64,000 nt of DNA. Origin: Thermoleophilia bacterium. Lineage in GTDB: Bacteria > Actinomycetota > Thermoleophilia > Gaiellales > Gaiellaceae. This document shows, piece by piece, positions 18,767-29,334 of this stretch; positions within the stretch are counted from its first letter, which is position 1, and every line of letters starts with the position of its first letter. The stretch lies in NCBI GenBank assembly GCA_025928515.1, contig JAICJI010000001.1:36522-100521 (forward strand), given 5' to 3'. The notes under the pieces were generated by a model. That model worked only from the letters and a program-made list of their open reading frames with translations, had not been told where the DNA came from and made no database searches. The position numbers and the translations under genes were made by a program.

Positions 18767-19555
18767 CTACATCGCGGCCGCTGCGCCGAACGACGCGATG
18801 TGCGCCTTGAGCCGGAGGATCGCCTTCGTGTGGAGCTGCGAGACGCGCGACTCGGTGACGCCGAGCACCTCGCCGATCTCGCGCAGGGTCAGCTCCTCGT
18901 AGTAGTAGAGCGTGACGACGAGCTTCTCGCGCTCGGGGAGCCGCGCGATCGCGTCGGCGAGCGCCTCCTTCTGCTCGGTGACCGAGAGCGTGCCCTGCGG
19001 ATCGGGAGCGCTTTCGTCCTCGATCGTGTCGATCAGCGCGACCTGGTCGCCTCCACCGGAGCCCGAGACCGTCCAGAGCTCGTCGAGCGCCGCGATCGAG
19101 GAGCGCGCGATCTCGCCGAGGCTCTCCTCGAGCTCCTCCTCGGTGATCCCGAGCTTCTTCGAGATCTCCTCGTCGGTCGGCGCGCGGCCGAGACGGGCTT
19201 CGAGCTCGCCGATGGCGCGCTCGATGTGGCGGGCGCGGGCACGCACCGAGCGCGGCACCCAGTCCATCGAGCGGAGCTCGTCGATGATCTGCCCCTTGAT
19301 GCGGGCCATCGCGTACGTCTCGAACTTCACGTCGCGCGACGGGTCGTAGCGCTCGATCGCGCCGATCAGGCCGAGGAGGCCGTACGAGACGAGGTCGCCT
19401 TCGTCGACGTGGGCCGGCAGCCCGGAGCCGAGCCGGCCGGCGACGTACTTGACGAGCGGCGCGTAGGTGAGGATCAGGCGGTCGCGGATCTTCTGGTCGC
19501 CCGTGCGCCGAAAGTCCAGCCAAAGCTGCTGTGTCTCGTCGGCCCTCGCTGCCAC
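18767..19555 (-). CDS. FliA/WhiG-type RNA polymerase sigma factor
   Basis: LVKYVAGRLGSGLPAHVDEGDLVSYGLLGLIGAIERYD; LTLREIGEVLGVTESRVSQLHTKAILRLK. Confidence 0.93.
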   Translation of the reverse strand: MAARADETQQLWLDFRRTGDQKIRDRLILTYAPLVKYVAGRLGSGLPAHVDEGDLVSYGLLGLIGAIERYDPSRDVKFETYAMARIKGQIIDELRSMDWVPRSVRARARHIERAIGELEARLGRAPTDEEISKKLGITEEELEESLGEIARSSIAALDELWTVSGSGGGDQVALIDTIEDESAPDPQGTLSVTEQKEALADAIARLPEREKLVVTLYYYEELTLREIGEVLGVTESRVSQLHTKAILRLKAHIASFGAAAAM

Positions 19556-19597
19556 GACCGAGAGAATACGGCGTTTTCCGGCGGACTCCTCAGTTTC

Positions 19598-19780
19598 TCA
19601 GCGTCGTCCGCGCCGGAAAGCGCTCGCCGAGAGGGACGCGAGCCAGACCGCGACGGCTGCTGCGGCGAAACCGACGACGAGCCGGCGGGCGTTGTCCCCG
19701 CCTGCGAGCGCATACACCGCGACGGCCGCGATCGCCGTCGCGAGCGTCGCGAACAGGATGCCCAGCCCATGCCGCTGCAC
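19598..19780 (-). CDS. Small membrane protein, hypothetical
   Basis: 60 aa with two hydrophobic helices. Confidence 0.5.
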   Translation of the reverse strand: MQRHGLGILFATLATAIAAVAVYALAGGDNARRLVVGFAAAAVAVWLASLSASAFRRGRR

Positions 19781-19805
19781 GGGCCGAGCCTACTCGGGCG
19801 GAAGC

Positions 19806-19834
19806 TTTGGGCCCGGAAACACGCCGGGTACACT
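19806..19834 (+). promoter_or_regulatory. Sigma70-like promoter for tRNA-Trp
   Basis: TTTGGG-N17-TACACT just upstream of the tRNA. Confidence 0.5.
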
Positions 19835-19847
19835 GGCCAACCGGCAC

Positions 19848-19920
<73 letters not shown>

Positions 19921-19960
19921 CTTCTCTCTGCCGTCGCCACCTCTATCTACCGTGGCTCAT

Positions 19961-20644
19961 ATGCCGGAGCTGAAGGCGGGCGAAGCCGAACTCGAGACCT
20001 ACTTTCGGCGTCGCGGCTGGCCTTTCGAGCGGCATCCACTCCTCACTGAGGAGGCGTCAGCCCCCAGGCCCGACTATCTGGTTCAAAACCCGCGCACCAC
20101 GTTCGTCTGCGAGGTCAAGGACATCGAGTCGTGGAGGATCGTGGAGGCTCTGGCAGTGATGCCCAACGAAGCCAGTTACGTCGATCCGACGCTGGCGTAT
20201 CACCGACAATGGAGCAAGATCCGCTCGGCACACGATAAGCAGCTCGCTCGCTACGCATCTATCCACCCGGTCGTCGTCGCGCTGGTAGAGGCGGCCGCAT
20301 CCGACGTAGTGCTCGACAGTCATTCGATGTGCGAACTCCTCATCGGTAGGGACGAGGTGGTCATTTCGCGGCAGACCGGGGAGATCATCCGGCACCAAGC
20401 CACGGTTACTGACCATCCGAACAGCCTGTTCTGTGCGCCAAGGACTCGTCCGGCGGATGCCTTCGACTATCTCACCGGGGGACTCGCCGCCGTTGTCGTC
20501 GTACGTTCAGGCGCTTCGGGGGTCGACGTCTATCTGAATCCAAATTGCGAGGCACTAACACTGCAAGCCGAAGCTTTCGATCATGCTGACGATCGGGTTT
20601 GGGGCTTGACGCCCGACGGCTTCGGGTACCAGCCGGTTCCCTAA
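19961..20644 (+). CDS. Orphan protein with PD-(D/E)XK-like nuclease signature, hypothetical
   Basis: RPDYLVQNPRTTFVCEVKD pattern (D...ExK); atypical codon usage; directly 3' of tRNA-Trp. Confidence 0.65.
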   Translation: MPELKAGEAELETYFRRRGWPFERHPLLTEEASAPRPDYLVQNPRTTFVCEVKDIESWRIVEALAVMPNEASYVDPTLAYHRQWSKIRSAHDKQLARYASIHPVVVALVEAAASDVVLDSHSMCELLIGRDEVVISRQTGEIIRHQATVTDHPNSLFCAPRTRPADAFDYLTGGLAAVVVVRSGASGVDVYLNPNCEALTLQAEAFDHADDRVWGLTPDGFGYQPVP

Positions 20645-20647
20645 GGA

Positions 20648-21706
20648 TCAGACGGCCTCGAGCGCGAGCTGGCGGAAGTCCGCGAGGCCCGAGACGCCGA
20701 CACCCACGAGTCGCAGCGCTCCCGGACGATCTTTCAGGCCCCGATCGAGCTGTTGGCACGCGAGCTTGCCGATCGTCTCCGCCGCGTCGATTCCCGCGTC
20801 GAGTGACGTCGAGCGGCTGCGGATCGAGAAGTCCGCATAGCGGAGCTTCGTCGTCACCGTACGCGCGACCTGGCCGCGGCGCTGGAGGGCGGCGGCGACC
20901 TCGTCGGCCATCCCGCGCAGCTCGTCGTGGAGCCGCTCGCGGTTCGAGATGTCCCGTTCGAACGTGTTCTCGACGCTGATCGAGATCCGCTCCGTGTCGA
21001 GCTCGAGCCCGCGCGGGTCGATGCCGCGGGCGCGGTTGCGGAGCATCGTCCCGACGCTGCCCGGGAGCAAGCGGCGCAAGTCGTCGTCGGTGAGCGCCGC
21101 GAGGTCGCCGATCGTCTCGAGGCCGCCACTCTTCAGCCGCTCCTCCGCCTTCGGGCCGACCCCCGGGAGTCGCCGAACGGCAAGTGGGGCGAGGAACGCC
21201 GCCTCACGCCCTGCGGGAACGACGACGAGCCCTCCCGGCTTGCGGGCGTCGCTCGCGATCTTGGCCACGACCTTGCACGGCGCGACGCCGAGCGAGCAGG
21301 TGAGGCTCGTCGCCGCGCGCACTGCGGTCTGCACCGCCTCCGCGACGACCCTCGCCGCGAGGAAATCGGAGGCAACTTCCCCGATGTCGAGATAGCCCTC
21401 GTCGATCCCGGTCTGCTCGACGGTCGGGACGACGCCGCGCACGTTCGCCCAGACGGCCCGCGAGTGCTCGCGATAGACCGAGTGCCGCGGCCGGACGAAG
21501 ACTGCCTCCGGACAGCGGCGCAGCGCCTCGGCGCAGCTCATCGCGGAGTGGATCCCGAAGCGGCGCGCGACGTAGTTCGCCGTTGCGACCACCCCACGCC
21601 CGCGCGGATCGCCGCCGACAACGAGCGGCTGCGTGCGGAGCTCGGGGTTCTCGAGCTCCTCCACGCCCGCGTAGAAGGCGTCGAGGTCCAGGTGCGCGAC
21701 GATCAC
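20648..21706 (-). CDS. dinB: DNA polymerase IV (Y family)
   Basis: MIVAHLDLDAFYAGVEEL..., GIDEGYLDI, LPGVGPKAEERL. Confidence 0.93.
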   Translation of the reverse strand: MIVAHLDLDAFYAGVEELENPELRTQPLVVGGDPRGRGVVATANYVARRFGIHSAMSCAEALRRCPEAVFVRPRHSVYREHSRAVWANVRGVVPTVEQTGIDEGYLDIGEVASDFLAARVVAEAVQTAVRAATSLTCSLGVAPCKVVAKIASDARKPGGLVVVPAGREAAFLAPLAVRRLPGVGPKAEERLKSGGLETIGDLAALTDDDLRRLLPGSVGTMLRNRARGIDPRGLELDTERISISVENTFERDISNRERLHDELRGMADEVAAALQRRGQVARTVTTKLRYADFSIRSRSTSLDAGIDAAETIGKLACQQLDRGLKDRPGALRLVGVGVSGLADFRQLALEAV

Positions 21707-21710
21707 CCGA

Positions 21711-21746
21711 ACAAATGTACGGGGCGCCGGTGACGGCGCCCCGTAC
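21711..21746 (-). terminator. Intrinsic terminator downstream of APC permease
   Basis: GTACGGGGCGCCG-TCAC-CGGCGCCCCGTAC (perfect 13 bp) followed on the minus strand by ATTTGTT. Confidence 0.8.
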
Positions 21747-21757
21747 AGGCGCTGAGC

Positions 21758-23338
21758 TCAGGTCGTCGTGACGGGTGACGCTTCGGGCGCCTGGGATGCG
21801 CCGCCCTGCAACCGCCGCGCGACGTTTCGGTCGGGCCGGCCAAGGAGCAGATACGCACCCCCCACAACGGCGATGAGGAAGATGATGAAGAGCGTGATCC
21901 AGTCGATGTTGACGAACGCGCGTGCACTCGAGAGACCCGACGGATACACGACGTTGATGAACATCGCGGCGAGGTAGCCCGCGCCGAGAAGCGTCACCGG
22001 CCAGCCCCACTTGCCGAGCTGGAAGCTTCCCTCCGGTTGCCAGCCGCGGGCGCGGGCGATGATCACGCCGATCACCGTGAGCAGGAACGAGAGGTAGATG
22101 CCGCTCACTCCGAACGAGACGAGCGAGACGAGCGCGTTCACGTGCGCCGGGTAGGTCACGAACCAGATGTGGTAGTTGCTCCCCGGGTTGACGTAGACGA
22201 GCAGCGCGAAGAGGAGCGTGATGACCGCGCCCATCAGCAGCGCGTTGACCGGCGTCTTGAAGCGCTGGTTGACGCGCGAGATCCAGCCCGATCCCGGCAG
22301 CGCACCGTCGCGCGCGTACGAGAACGCGAGCCGCGAGCCTGCGCCCTGGATCGACGAGCCGCAGGAGAAGAACGCGAAGATGATCAGCAGGAGCAGGACG
22401 TCCTGCAGCCAGCTCGGCAGCTGGGCGAGGATCGACGGGATCCCACCGGCGACGGCCGCCGCGACCCCACCGTGCTTCTGCGTGGCGAGCAGCAGGCCGG
22501 CGGTGAGGATGAACGACGCGATGCAGCCCCAGATCAGCGCCTGGCGCATGGCTCGCGGGATCTGCCGTCCGGCGTCCTTCGTCTCCTCGGCGATGTCGCC
22601 GGCCGACTCGAAGCCGTAGAAGATGTAGACGGGCGCGAGCACGGCGATCAGCGCGGCGCTGAGCCAGCTTCCGTGGAAGTCGAATCCGAGCGCGTTGGTC
22701 GCCTTGTGCTGGGCGCCCTGCGTCGAGAAGAGGAAGCCGAGCCCGTGGTGGAAGCCGTGGATCCCGAGCACGATCGCAATCCCGAGCGTGCCGAGAATCT
22801 CGACGTAGACGCCGAACTTCGCGACGTCGGCCATGATCCGGGCCCCGGTGATGTTCACCGTCGTCTGGATCGCGAGCAGGATGAGCGTGATCACGAGGAT
22901 CGTCCCGTGGCCCGCAGGGTTGAGATTCCAGCCGAACCAGTTGTGCGTCAGCGCCGTGACGTAGCCGACGACGCCCGTGTCGACCGCGGCCACCGTGATG
23001 AGCAGGGCGAAGCCGTAGAACCAGCCGACGAACCAGCCGTAGCGGGGGCCGACCGTGAACTTGCTGTATTGGAAGAGCGCCCCGGCCACGGGATAGTTGC
23101 TCGCGAGCTCGCCGAAGACCAGCGCGACGAACAGCATCCCGGCGACGGGCAGGAACGTGAGCCAGATGTAGGCGGGGCCGCCCATCCCGAGGCCGATGAC
23201 GAACAGCGAGTAGATCCCGACCATCGGCGACAGGTATGTGAAGGCCACCGCAAAGTTCGAGAACAGCCCCAGCACGCGGTTGAGCTGCGGCGTGTAACCC
23301 AAGCTCTCGAGCCTGGCATCCTCATTCCCAGCAACCAT
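21758..23338 (-). CDS. APC family amino acid permease
   Basis: 526 aa, about 12 TM, VYIFYGFESAGDIAEETKDAGRQIPRAM. Confidence 0.93.
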   Translation of the reverse strand: MVAGNEDARLESLGYTPQLNRVLGLFSNFAVAFTYLSPMVGIYSLFVIGLGMGGPAYIWLTFLPVAGMLFVALVFGELASNYPVAGALFQYSKFTVGPRYGWFVGWFYGFALLITVAAVDTGVVGYVTALTHNWFGWNLNPAGHGTILVITLILLAIQTTVNITGARIMADVAKFGVYVEILGTLGIAIVLGIHGFHHGLGFLFSTQGAQHKATNALGFDFHGSWLSAALIAVLAPVYIFYGFESAGDIAEETKDAGRQIPRAMRQALIWGCIASFILTAGLLLATQKHGGVAAAVAGGIPSILAQLPSWLQDVLLLLIIFAFFSCGSSIQGAGSRLAFSYARDGALPGSGWISRVNQRFKTPVNALLMGAVITLLFALLVYVNPGSNYHIWFVTYPAHVNALVSLVSFGVSGIYLSFLLTVIGVIIARARGWQPEGSFQLGKWGWPVTLLGAGYLAAMFINVVYPSGLSSARAFVNIDWITLFIIFLIAVVGGAYLLLGRPDRNVARRLQGGASQAPEASPVTTT

Positions 23339-23438
23339 CGTTCCCTCCCGTCGGCCGATTCCGTTCGAGCGACTCTCTACGGTTCGTCACGTCTGTGTCA
23401 ATGGCTGCGCGCGGGTCCTTCACGGTTAGGCTCCGGCC

Positions 23439-25001
23439 GTGGCGGTCCTGACCTCGCAGCTCGACCGAGATGCCGAGGAGTTTGCGCGCCGGCGCGGGCG
23501 CATGGAGCAGCTCGTCGCGGAGCTGCGCGAGCGCTCGTCGCACGTCGCGCGCGGCGGCGGCGAGAAGGCGACCGAGCGGCACCGCTCGCGCGGCAAGCTG
23601 CCGGCTCGGGAGCGGGTCGACCTCCTCGTCGATCCCGGCACCGCCTTCCTCGAGCTGAACGCGCTCGCAGCCTGGGATCTGTACGACGGCGGCGCGCCGA
23701 GCGCCGGCATCGTCACCGGGATCGGCGTCGTCGAGGGCCGCGAGTGCGTGATCGTCGCGAACGATGCCACCGTCAAGGGCGGCTCGTACTTCCCGCTCAC
23801 GGTGAAGAAGCACCTGCGCGCGCAGGAGGTGGCGGAGCAGAACCGGCTCCCGTGCATCTACCTCGTCGACTCGGGCGGCGCGTTCCTGCCGCTGCAAGCC
23901 GAGGTCTTCCCCGACCGCGAGCACTTCGGCCGGATCTTCTTCAACCAGGCGCAGATGTCCGCGCAGGGCATCCCGCAGATCGCGGTCGTGCTGGGCTCCT
24001 GCACGGCCGGAGGCGCTTACGTGCCCGCGATGTCGGACGAGACCGTGATCGTGCGCGGCACCGGCACGATCTTCATCGGCGGCCCGCCGCTCGTGAAGGC
24101 CGCGACCGGCCAGGACGTGACGGCCGAGGAGCTCGGCGGCGCCGACGTCCACACGAGGCGCTCAGGCGTAGCCGACCACTACGCGACCTCCGACGAGCAC
24201 GCGCTCGCGATCGCGCGAGGCATCGTCCGGAACCTCGAAGGCCGACGCGAGGAGCCGACCTGGGACGTCGCCGAGCCGGAGCCGCCGGCGCTCGAGCCGT
24301 CGGACCTCTACGGCCTCATCCCCGAGGACTTCCGCCACCAGGTCGACCCGCGCGAGCTGATCGCGCGCATCGTCGACGGCTCGCGCTTCCAGGAGTTCAA
24401 GCAGATGTACGGCGAGACGCTCGTGACCGGGTTCGCGCGGCTCGAGGGCTTCCACGTCGGGATCCTCGCGAACAACGGCGTGCTCTTCGCCGAGTCCGCG
24501 CAGAAGGGTGCGCACTTCATCGAGCTCTGCTGCAAGCGGCGGATCCCGCTGATCTTCCTCCAGAACATCACCGGTTTCATGGTCGGCACCGAATACGAGG
24601 CCGGCGGGATCGCGCGCGACGGCGCGAAGCTCGTGATGGCGGTCGCGAACGCCGCGGTGCCGAAGTTCACGGTCGTCACGGGCGGCTCGTTCGGCGCCGG
24701 CAACTACGCGATGTGCGGTCGCGCGTACGGGCCACGGCAGCTCTGGATGTGGCCGAACGCGCGCATCTCCGTCATGGGCGGCGAGCAGGCGGCGACGGTG
24801 CTGTCCATGGTCGGCGACGTGGATCAGGACGAGATCCGCGCGAAGTACGAGGAGGAGGGCAATCCGTACTACTCGACTGCGCGGCTCTGGGACGACGGGA
24901 TCATCGACCCGCTAGACACGCGGCGTGTGCTCGCGCTCGGGCTCGCGGCGGCGAGCAACGCTCCGATCCCGGACACCACGTTCGGCGTCTTCCGCATGTG
25001 A
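23439..25001 (+). CDS. Acyl-CoA carboxylase carboxyltransferase subunit (methylcrotonoyl-CoA carboxylase beta-like)
   Basis: [60 protein letters not shown]. Confidence 0.93.
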   Translation: MAVLTSQLDRDAEEFARRRGRMEQLVAELRERSSHVARGGGEKATERHRSRGKLPARERVDLLVDPGTAFLELNALAAWDLYDGGAPSAGIVTGIGVVEGRECVIVANDATVKGGSYFPLTVKKHLRAQEVAEQNRLPCIYLVDSGGAFLPLQAEVFPDREHFGRIFFNQAQMSAQGIPQIAVVLGSCTAGGAYVPAMSDETVIVRGTGTIFIGGPPLVKAATGQDVTAEELGGADVHTRRSGVADHYATSDEHALAIARGIVRNLEGRREEPTWDVAEPEPPALEPSDLYGLIPEDFRHQVDPRELIARIVDGSRFQEFKQMYGETLVTGFARLEGFHVGILANNGVLFAESAQKGAHFIELCCKRRIPLIFLQNITGFMVGTEYEAGGIARDGAKLVMAVANAAVPKFTVVTGGSFGAGNYAMCGRAYGPRQLWMWPNARISVMGGEQAATVLSMVGDVDQDEIRAKYEEEGNPYYSTARLWDDGIIDPLDTRRVLALGLAAASNAPIPDTTFGVFRM

Positions 25002-25357
25002 TGGGCTACTCGGTCGTCCGCATCGACGAGATCGAGCCAGCCGGCCCGGGCGGCGCGGTCCGCTTCGTGCGCCGCGAGCTCGGCGTCGAGGCGTTCGGCA
25101 TCAACTGGTTCGATGTGCCACCGGACACCGAAGGTCGCCTGCATGACGAGAGCGACTCGGGGCAGGAGGAAGTGAACGTGATCGTCAGCGGATCCGGCGT
25201 GTACCGGATCGGAAACAAGGAAGTTCCGTTCGCCGCAGGCACGATCTTCCGCTTCGACCCGGACACGATCCGCCAGCCGGTCGCCGGCCCGGACGGATTC
25301 ACGATGATCGCGATCGGCGCCCGGCGCGGCAGCTATGAGGCGAGGGGGCCGTTCTGA
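25001..25357 (+). CDS. Cupin-domain protein
   Basis: EEVNVIVSGSGVYRIGNKEVPFAAGTIFRFDPDTIRQPVAG. Confidence 0.75.
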   Translation: MGYSVVRIDEIEPAGPGGAVRFVRRELGVEAFGINWFDVPPDTEGRLHDESDSGQEEVNVIVSGSGVYRIGNKEVPFAAGTIFRFDPDTIRQPVAGPDGFTMIAIGARRGSYEARGPF

Positions 25358-25359
25358 CC

Positions 25360-25578
25360 GTGCGGATCCTGATCTGGAGCCTGTACGAATCGAAGACGAC
25401 GCTCGAGGAATTGCGCGAGAACCTGCCCTTTCTGCCGGAGGGCGACGTCTGGATTTTCAACGAGGCGCAGGATCGCTTCGGGCTGATCTCGTACGGCGAG
25501 GAGCTACCGGATCTCGGCGGCGTGCCCGAGCTGATCGGCGAAGAGCCGGCGGTCGCCGAAGAGTTCGACGTCGAGTGA
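25360..25578 (+). CDS. Small acidic hypothetical protein
   Basis: 72-aa ORF, GTG start, tightly packed with neighbours. Confidence 0.6.
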   Translation: MRILIWSLYESKTTLEELRENLPFLPEGDVWIFNEAQDRFGLISYGEELPDLGGVPELIGEEPAVAEEFDVE

Positions 25579-26816
25579 GACGAGAGCCGAGGACGTGGAC
25601 CGCGGCCGGCGCAGCCGCCGTCCTGCTCGGGATCTCCTTCTACGCGCTTGTCACCTGGATCGAAAAGGGCCAGCTCTCGGACGTGCCTGTGTACGTGCAC
25701 TACGCGGGGCTCCTCCGCGGCGGCCACGTCCCATACCGCGACTTCGCCTTCGAGTACCCGCCGGCTGCGTTGCCGCCCATGCTCCTGCCGAACTACATGA
25801 GCTGGAGCTACCCGACGTCGTTCGCCGTGCTCATGGGCGTCTGCGGCGCCGGCTGCATCGCTGCGGCGGCCTCGGCGCTGCGGGCGGTCGGCGCCGACGC
25901 GATGCGGACGTGGGTCGCGCTGCTCACGATCGGCGTCTCGCCGCTCGTCCTCGGCTCCCTCTTCGACACGCGCTTCGACCTCTGGCCGACGCTGCTCGCG
26001 GTCGGTGCGCTGACGGCGCTCGTCCGGGAGCGGCCGCTCGTCAGCGGGGCGCTGCTGGGGCTCGGGTTCGCGGCCAAGCTCTGGCCGGCCGTGCTGCTGC
26101 CGATCGCGGTCGTCCACCTCTGGCGGCGGAGAGGACAGCCGAGCGCGCTCGCCTCAGTCGTCGCGTTCGTCGTGGTCGCGGCCGCGTGCTTCGTGCCCTT
26201 CGCGGTGCTGGCGCCGGACGGCCTGCATGCGATGTTCAGCGACCAGCTCGGCCGCCCGCTGCAGATCGAGAGTCTGGGCGCGGCGGTGCTGATGGCGGGG
26301 CAGCACGTGGGCATGCATCCGCTCACGACCGTCACCTCGCACGGCGCGCAGGCGCTGAGCGGGCGCGGTGCCGGTCTCGCGGCCGATCTCTCGACGGCGG
26401 GCGAGGTCGTATCGGTCCTCGCGGTCTGGGCCGCCTTCGCGCGGCGGCGCAACGCGGGCGGAGAAGCGACGCTGCTGGCCGGAGTTGCCGCAGTCGCGGC
26501 GCTCGTCGCCTTCGACAAGGTGCTCTCGCCGCAGTACCTGATCTGGCTCGCCCCGTTTGTCCCGCTCGTGCGCGGCGCACGCGGCGTCTTCGCCGGCGGC
26601 CTGCTCCTGCTCGCACTCGGGCTGACGCAGACGTGGTTCCCGTGGCACTACTGGCGGCTCGCGAACGATCACGCCGCGCCGTGGTCGTGGTACCTCCTCG
26701 CGCGCGACCTCGCGCTCGTCGCGCTCGCGGCCGTGCTCGTCGTCGCGCTCAGCCGCGAAGGAGATTTCGGAGCAGAAAGACGAGGTTGGCCGGCCGCTCG
26801 GCGAGCCGGCGCATGA
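25575..26816 (+). CDS. Polytopic membrane protein, GT87-like mannosyltransferase
   Basis: Multi-TM; DVPVYVHYAGLLRGGHVPYRDFAFEYPP; LGLGFAAKLWPAVLLPI. Confidence 0.75.
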   Translation: MRREPRTWTAAGAAAVLLGISFYALVTWIEKGQLSDVPVYVHYAGLLRGGHVPYRDFAFEYPPAALPPMLLPNYMSWSYPTSFAVLMGVCGAGCIAAAASALRAVGADAMRTWVALLTIGVSPLVLGSLFDTRFDLWPTLLAVGALTALVRERPLVSGALLGLGFAAKLWPAVLLPIAVVHLWRRRGQPSALASVVAFVVVAAACFVPFAVLAPDGLHAMFSDQLGRPLQIESLGAAVLMAGQHVGMHPLTTVTSHGAQALSGRGAGLAADLSTAGEVVSVLAVWAAFARRRNAGGEATLLAGVAAVAALVAFDKVLSPQYLIWLAPFVPLVRGARGVFAGGLLLLALGLTQTWFPWHYWRLANDHAAPWSWYLLARDLALVALAAVLVVALSREGDFGAERRGWPAARRAGA

Positions 26817-27666
26817 GATAGCGGTACCACTCGGGCCCGTACGGCGTGGCGACGAGGACGTCGAAGCCTCGCCGCACGAGATCGAGCTGGAGCCGCGGCC
26901 GGACGCCGTAGAGCATCTGGAACTGGAAACGTTCCTTGGGGATGTCCGAGTCGCGCGCCAAGGCGATCGTGTGCTCGATGAGCTTCTCGTCGTGTGTCGC
27001 CACCGCAGTGAAACCGCCGCCGCCGAGCGACGTCTCCAGCAGCCGGACATACGCGGCGTCGACGTCGCTCTTGTGCGGATACGCGACCTCCGGCGGCTCG
27101 AGGTACGCGCCCTTGACGAAGCGGAGGTTCGGGGCGAGCGGCAGCAGGGCCGCGAGGTCATCCTCCGTGCGGAACAGATACGACTGGAGCACGGCCCCGA
27201 CGTTCTCGTGCCCGCTCTCACGCAGGCGGCGGTAGATGCGCAGTGTCGCGTCGACGTGCGCCGACTCCTCCATGTCGATGCGAACGAAGTTGCCGACTCG
27301 CGCCGCGTGCTCGACGAGCTCGGTGAGGTTGCGCTGCGCGAGCTCCTCGCCGATCGACAGGCCCAGGTGGGTGAGTTTCACGGCGAGGTTCGTCCGCAGC
27401 GCTTCCGCCTGGATGCGGTCGAGCGCGTCCCGGCAAGCGGCGACGACCGAGCGTGTCTCGGCCTCGTCGGCGACGCCCTCGCCGAGGAGCGTCGTGTTCG
27501 TGAGCAGACCGCTCTCGTTCAGGCGGCGCAGCACCGGGACGGCGTCGTCGAGCGTCTCCCCGGCGACGAACCGAGCCGCGCCGAGACGGAAGCCGTACCG
27601 CTGCACCAGGCGCTGGAGGCGTGGGCTGTCCGCCGCCGCGAGGATCAGGCTGCGGAGCGCGCTCAT
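26749..27666 (-). CDS. Proline dehydrogenase
   Basis: VKLTHLGLSI, FVRIDMEESAHVDATL, LRFVKGAYLEP, QMLYGVRPRLQ, ATPYGPEWYRYLMRRLAERPAN. Confidence 0.93.
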   Translation of the reverse strand: MSALRSLILAAADSPRLQRLVQRYGFRLGAARFVAGETLDDAVPVLRRLNESGLLTNTTLLGEGVADEAETRSVVAACRDALDRIQAEALRTNLAVKLTHLGLSIGEELAQRNLTELVEHAARVGNFVRIDMEESAHVDATLRIYRRLRESGHENVGAVLQSYLFRTEDDLAALLPLAPNLRFVKGAYLEPPEVAYPHKSDVDAAYVRLLETSLGGGGFTAVATHDEKLIEHTIALARDSDIPKERFQFQMLYGVRPRLQLDLVRRGFDVLVATPYGPEWYRYLMRRLAERPANLVFLLRNLLRG

Positions 27667-28520
27667 CTGGACCAGGCCGCGACGATCCGCTCGACCTCGG
27701 CCCGTTCGCCGTCGGTCAGCCCCCGCAGAGGCGCGCAAACCTCGGGCCTGACGGGCAGCCCACGGAAGCCGAGCGCCGCCTTCGACGCGGCATGGAACGG
27801 GAAGCGCTGTAGCTCGGTGCGTAGCCCTGTGGCCTTCTCCCCGGTTTTGGGCGTCGGCTCCCGAACGAGCGGAACAACTGCATCCGGGAAGCTCGCGGCG
27901 AGACCCGAGACAGCGCCGGCCGCCCCGGCTGCGAGCGCGCGCTCGAGCAGCGCGTCAGCACCGACGAAGACGTCGAGCCCCTCGACGAGGAACGGCTCGA
28001 GCCGCTCCCACGGGCTGTCCGAGACCTTCATCCCGGCGAGGTTCGGTGCGCGCTCGCGCAGCCGCTCGATCACCGGCAGCGGGATCGGGTAGCCGCTCCG
28101 CGCTTCGAACTCGTAGAGGTAGAACGGCACCGGCGCGCACGCGGCGGCGGCCGCCTCGAAATGCGCCAGCAGCTCCTCGTCGTCGAGCCGGAAGTACGGC
28201 GGCGCGATCACGGCGACGGCGTCCGCGCCGTCCTCGGCCGCCCGAGCAGCGAGCGCGACGGTGTCGTGCGTCGTCTGGGCACCTGCATGCACCGCGACCT
28301 GGATCCGACCGGCCGCCGCGTCGATGAACGCCCGCGCGATCTCGATCCGGTATGCCGGCGGGAACAGGACACCCTCGCCGGTCGTCCCGAGCGCGAGCAG
28401 CCCATCCACGCCGTGCCCGACGAGAAATTCGACGTAGGGCCCGACCGCGCCGGCGTCCAGCCGCCCGTCGCGAAGCGGCGTGACTGCAGCGGCGAGCGCT
28501 CCCTTCAGCACGACGGTCAC
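27663..28520 (-). CDS. DapA-family (dihydrodipicolinate synthase/N-acetylneuraminate lyase) aldolase
   Basis: GVDGLLALGTTGEGVLF; FYLYEFEARSGYPIPLPVIERL. Confidence 0.88.
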   Translation of the reverse strand: MTVVLKGALAAAVTPLRDGRLDAGAVGPYVEFLVGHGVDGLLALGTTGEGVLFPPAYRIEIARAFIDAAAGRIQVAVHAGAQTTHDTVALAARAAEDGADAVAVIAPPYFRLDDEELLAHFEAAAAACAPVPFYLYEFEARSGYPIPLPVIERLRERAPNLAGMKVSDSPWERLEPFLVEGLDVFVGADALLERALAAGAAGAVSGLAASFPDAVVPLVREPTPKTGEKATGLRTELQRFPFHAASKAALGFRGLPVRPEVCAPLRGLTDGERAEVERIVAAWSR

Positions 28521-28535
28521 TCTAAGCTCCGCGCC

Positions 28536-29282
28536 GTGCCCTCGAACCTTCGCACGGAGCGGGACGGCGACGTCCTGCGCATCACCCTTGCGCGGCCCGA
28601 CCGCCGTAACGCATTCGACGCCGGGCTGATCGGGGAGCTCGCCGAGGCATTCGTCGGCGTCGGGCGCGCCCGCGCGGTAGTCCTCGCGGGCGACGGCCCG
28701 AGCTTCTCCGCCGGTGCCGACGTCGACTGGATGAGCTCCTCCGTCGATCTGTCGTACGAGGAGAATGTGGCCGACGCGAACGCGCTGCGCGCGATGCTCG
28801 AAGCGATCGACGGCTGTCCTGCGCCCGTCGTCGCCCGGGTTCAGGGTCATGCCCTCGGGGGAGGTGCGGGGCTCGTCGCGGCGGCCGACGTCGCGATCGC
28901 CGCGGCCGACGCCGTTTTTGCGTTCTCGGAGGTGAAGCTCGGGATCATCCCCGCGGTCATCTCGCCGTTCGCGCTGGCGCGGATCGGCCCCGGAGCGGCG
29001 CGCCGGTATTTCGTGACCGGCGAGCGCTTCGACGCCGAGACCGCGCTCCGGATCGGGCTCGTGCACGAGGTTGCGGAGGATCTGGACACTGCCGTCGAGC
29101 GGGTCGTCGGCGAGCTCCTCTCGGCCGGACCGCAGGCCGCGCGCTGGGCGAAGCGGCTCGTGCGCGAGCGGCCGGACGGCCCCGAGACCGCGCGCTGGAT
29201 TGCCGAGCGCCGAACGAGCGAAGAGGGCCAGGAGGGCCTGCGCGCCTTCCTCGAGAAGCGGTCGCCCAGCTGGCGCGCCTGA
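28536..29282 (+). CDS. Enoyl-CoA hydratase/isomerase family protein
   Basis: SAGADVDWM, GHALGGGAGLVAAADVAIAA, FSEVKLGIIPAVIS. Confidence 0.92.
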   Translation: MPSNLRTERDGDVLRITLARPDRRNAFDAGLIGELAEAFVGVGRARAVVLAGDGPSFSAGADVDWMSSSVDLSYEENVADANALRAMLEAIDGCPAPVVARVQGHALGGGAGLVAAADVAIAAADAVFAFSEVKLGIIPAVISPFALARIGPGAARRYFVTGERFDAETALRIGLVHEVAEDLDTAVERVVGELLSAGPQAARWAKRLVRERPDGPETARWIAERRTSEEGQEGLRAFLEKRSPSWRA

Positions 29283-29334
29283 CCCAAGAAGCATGAATAG
29301 CTGAACGCCTTTTGGGGAAGGTTGTATCTCCGAG

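Noticed and set aside
16689-18902. 737-aa plus-strand ORF antisense to EF-G
   Set aside because: Shadow of a strongly supported EF-G-like gene.
22037-25357. 1106-aa plus-strand ORF
   Set aside because: Antisense to the APC permease and out of frame with the carboxyltransferase; only the terminal cupin (25001-25357) is real.
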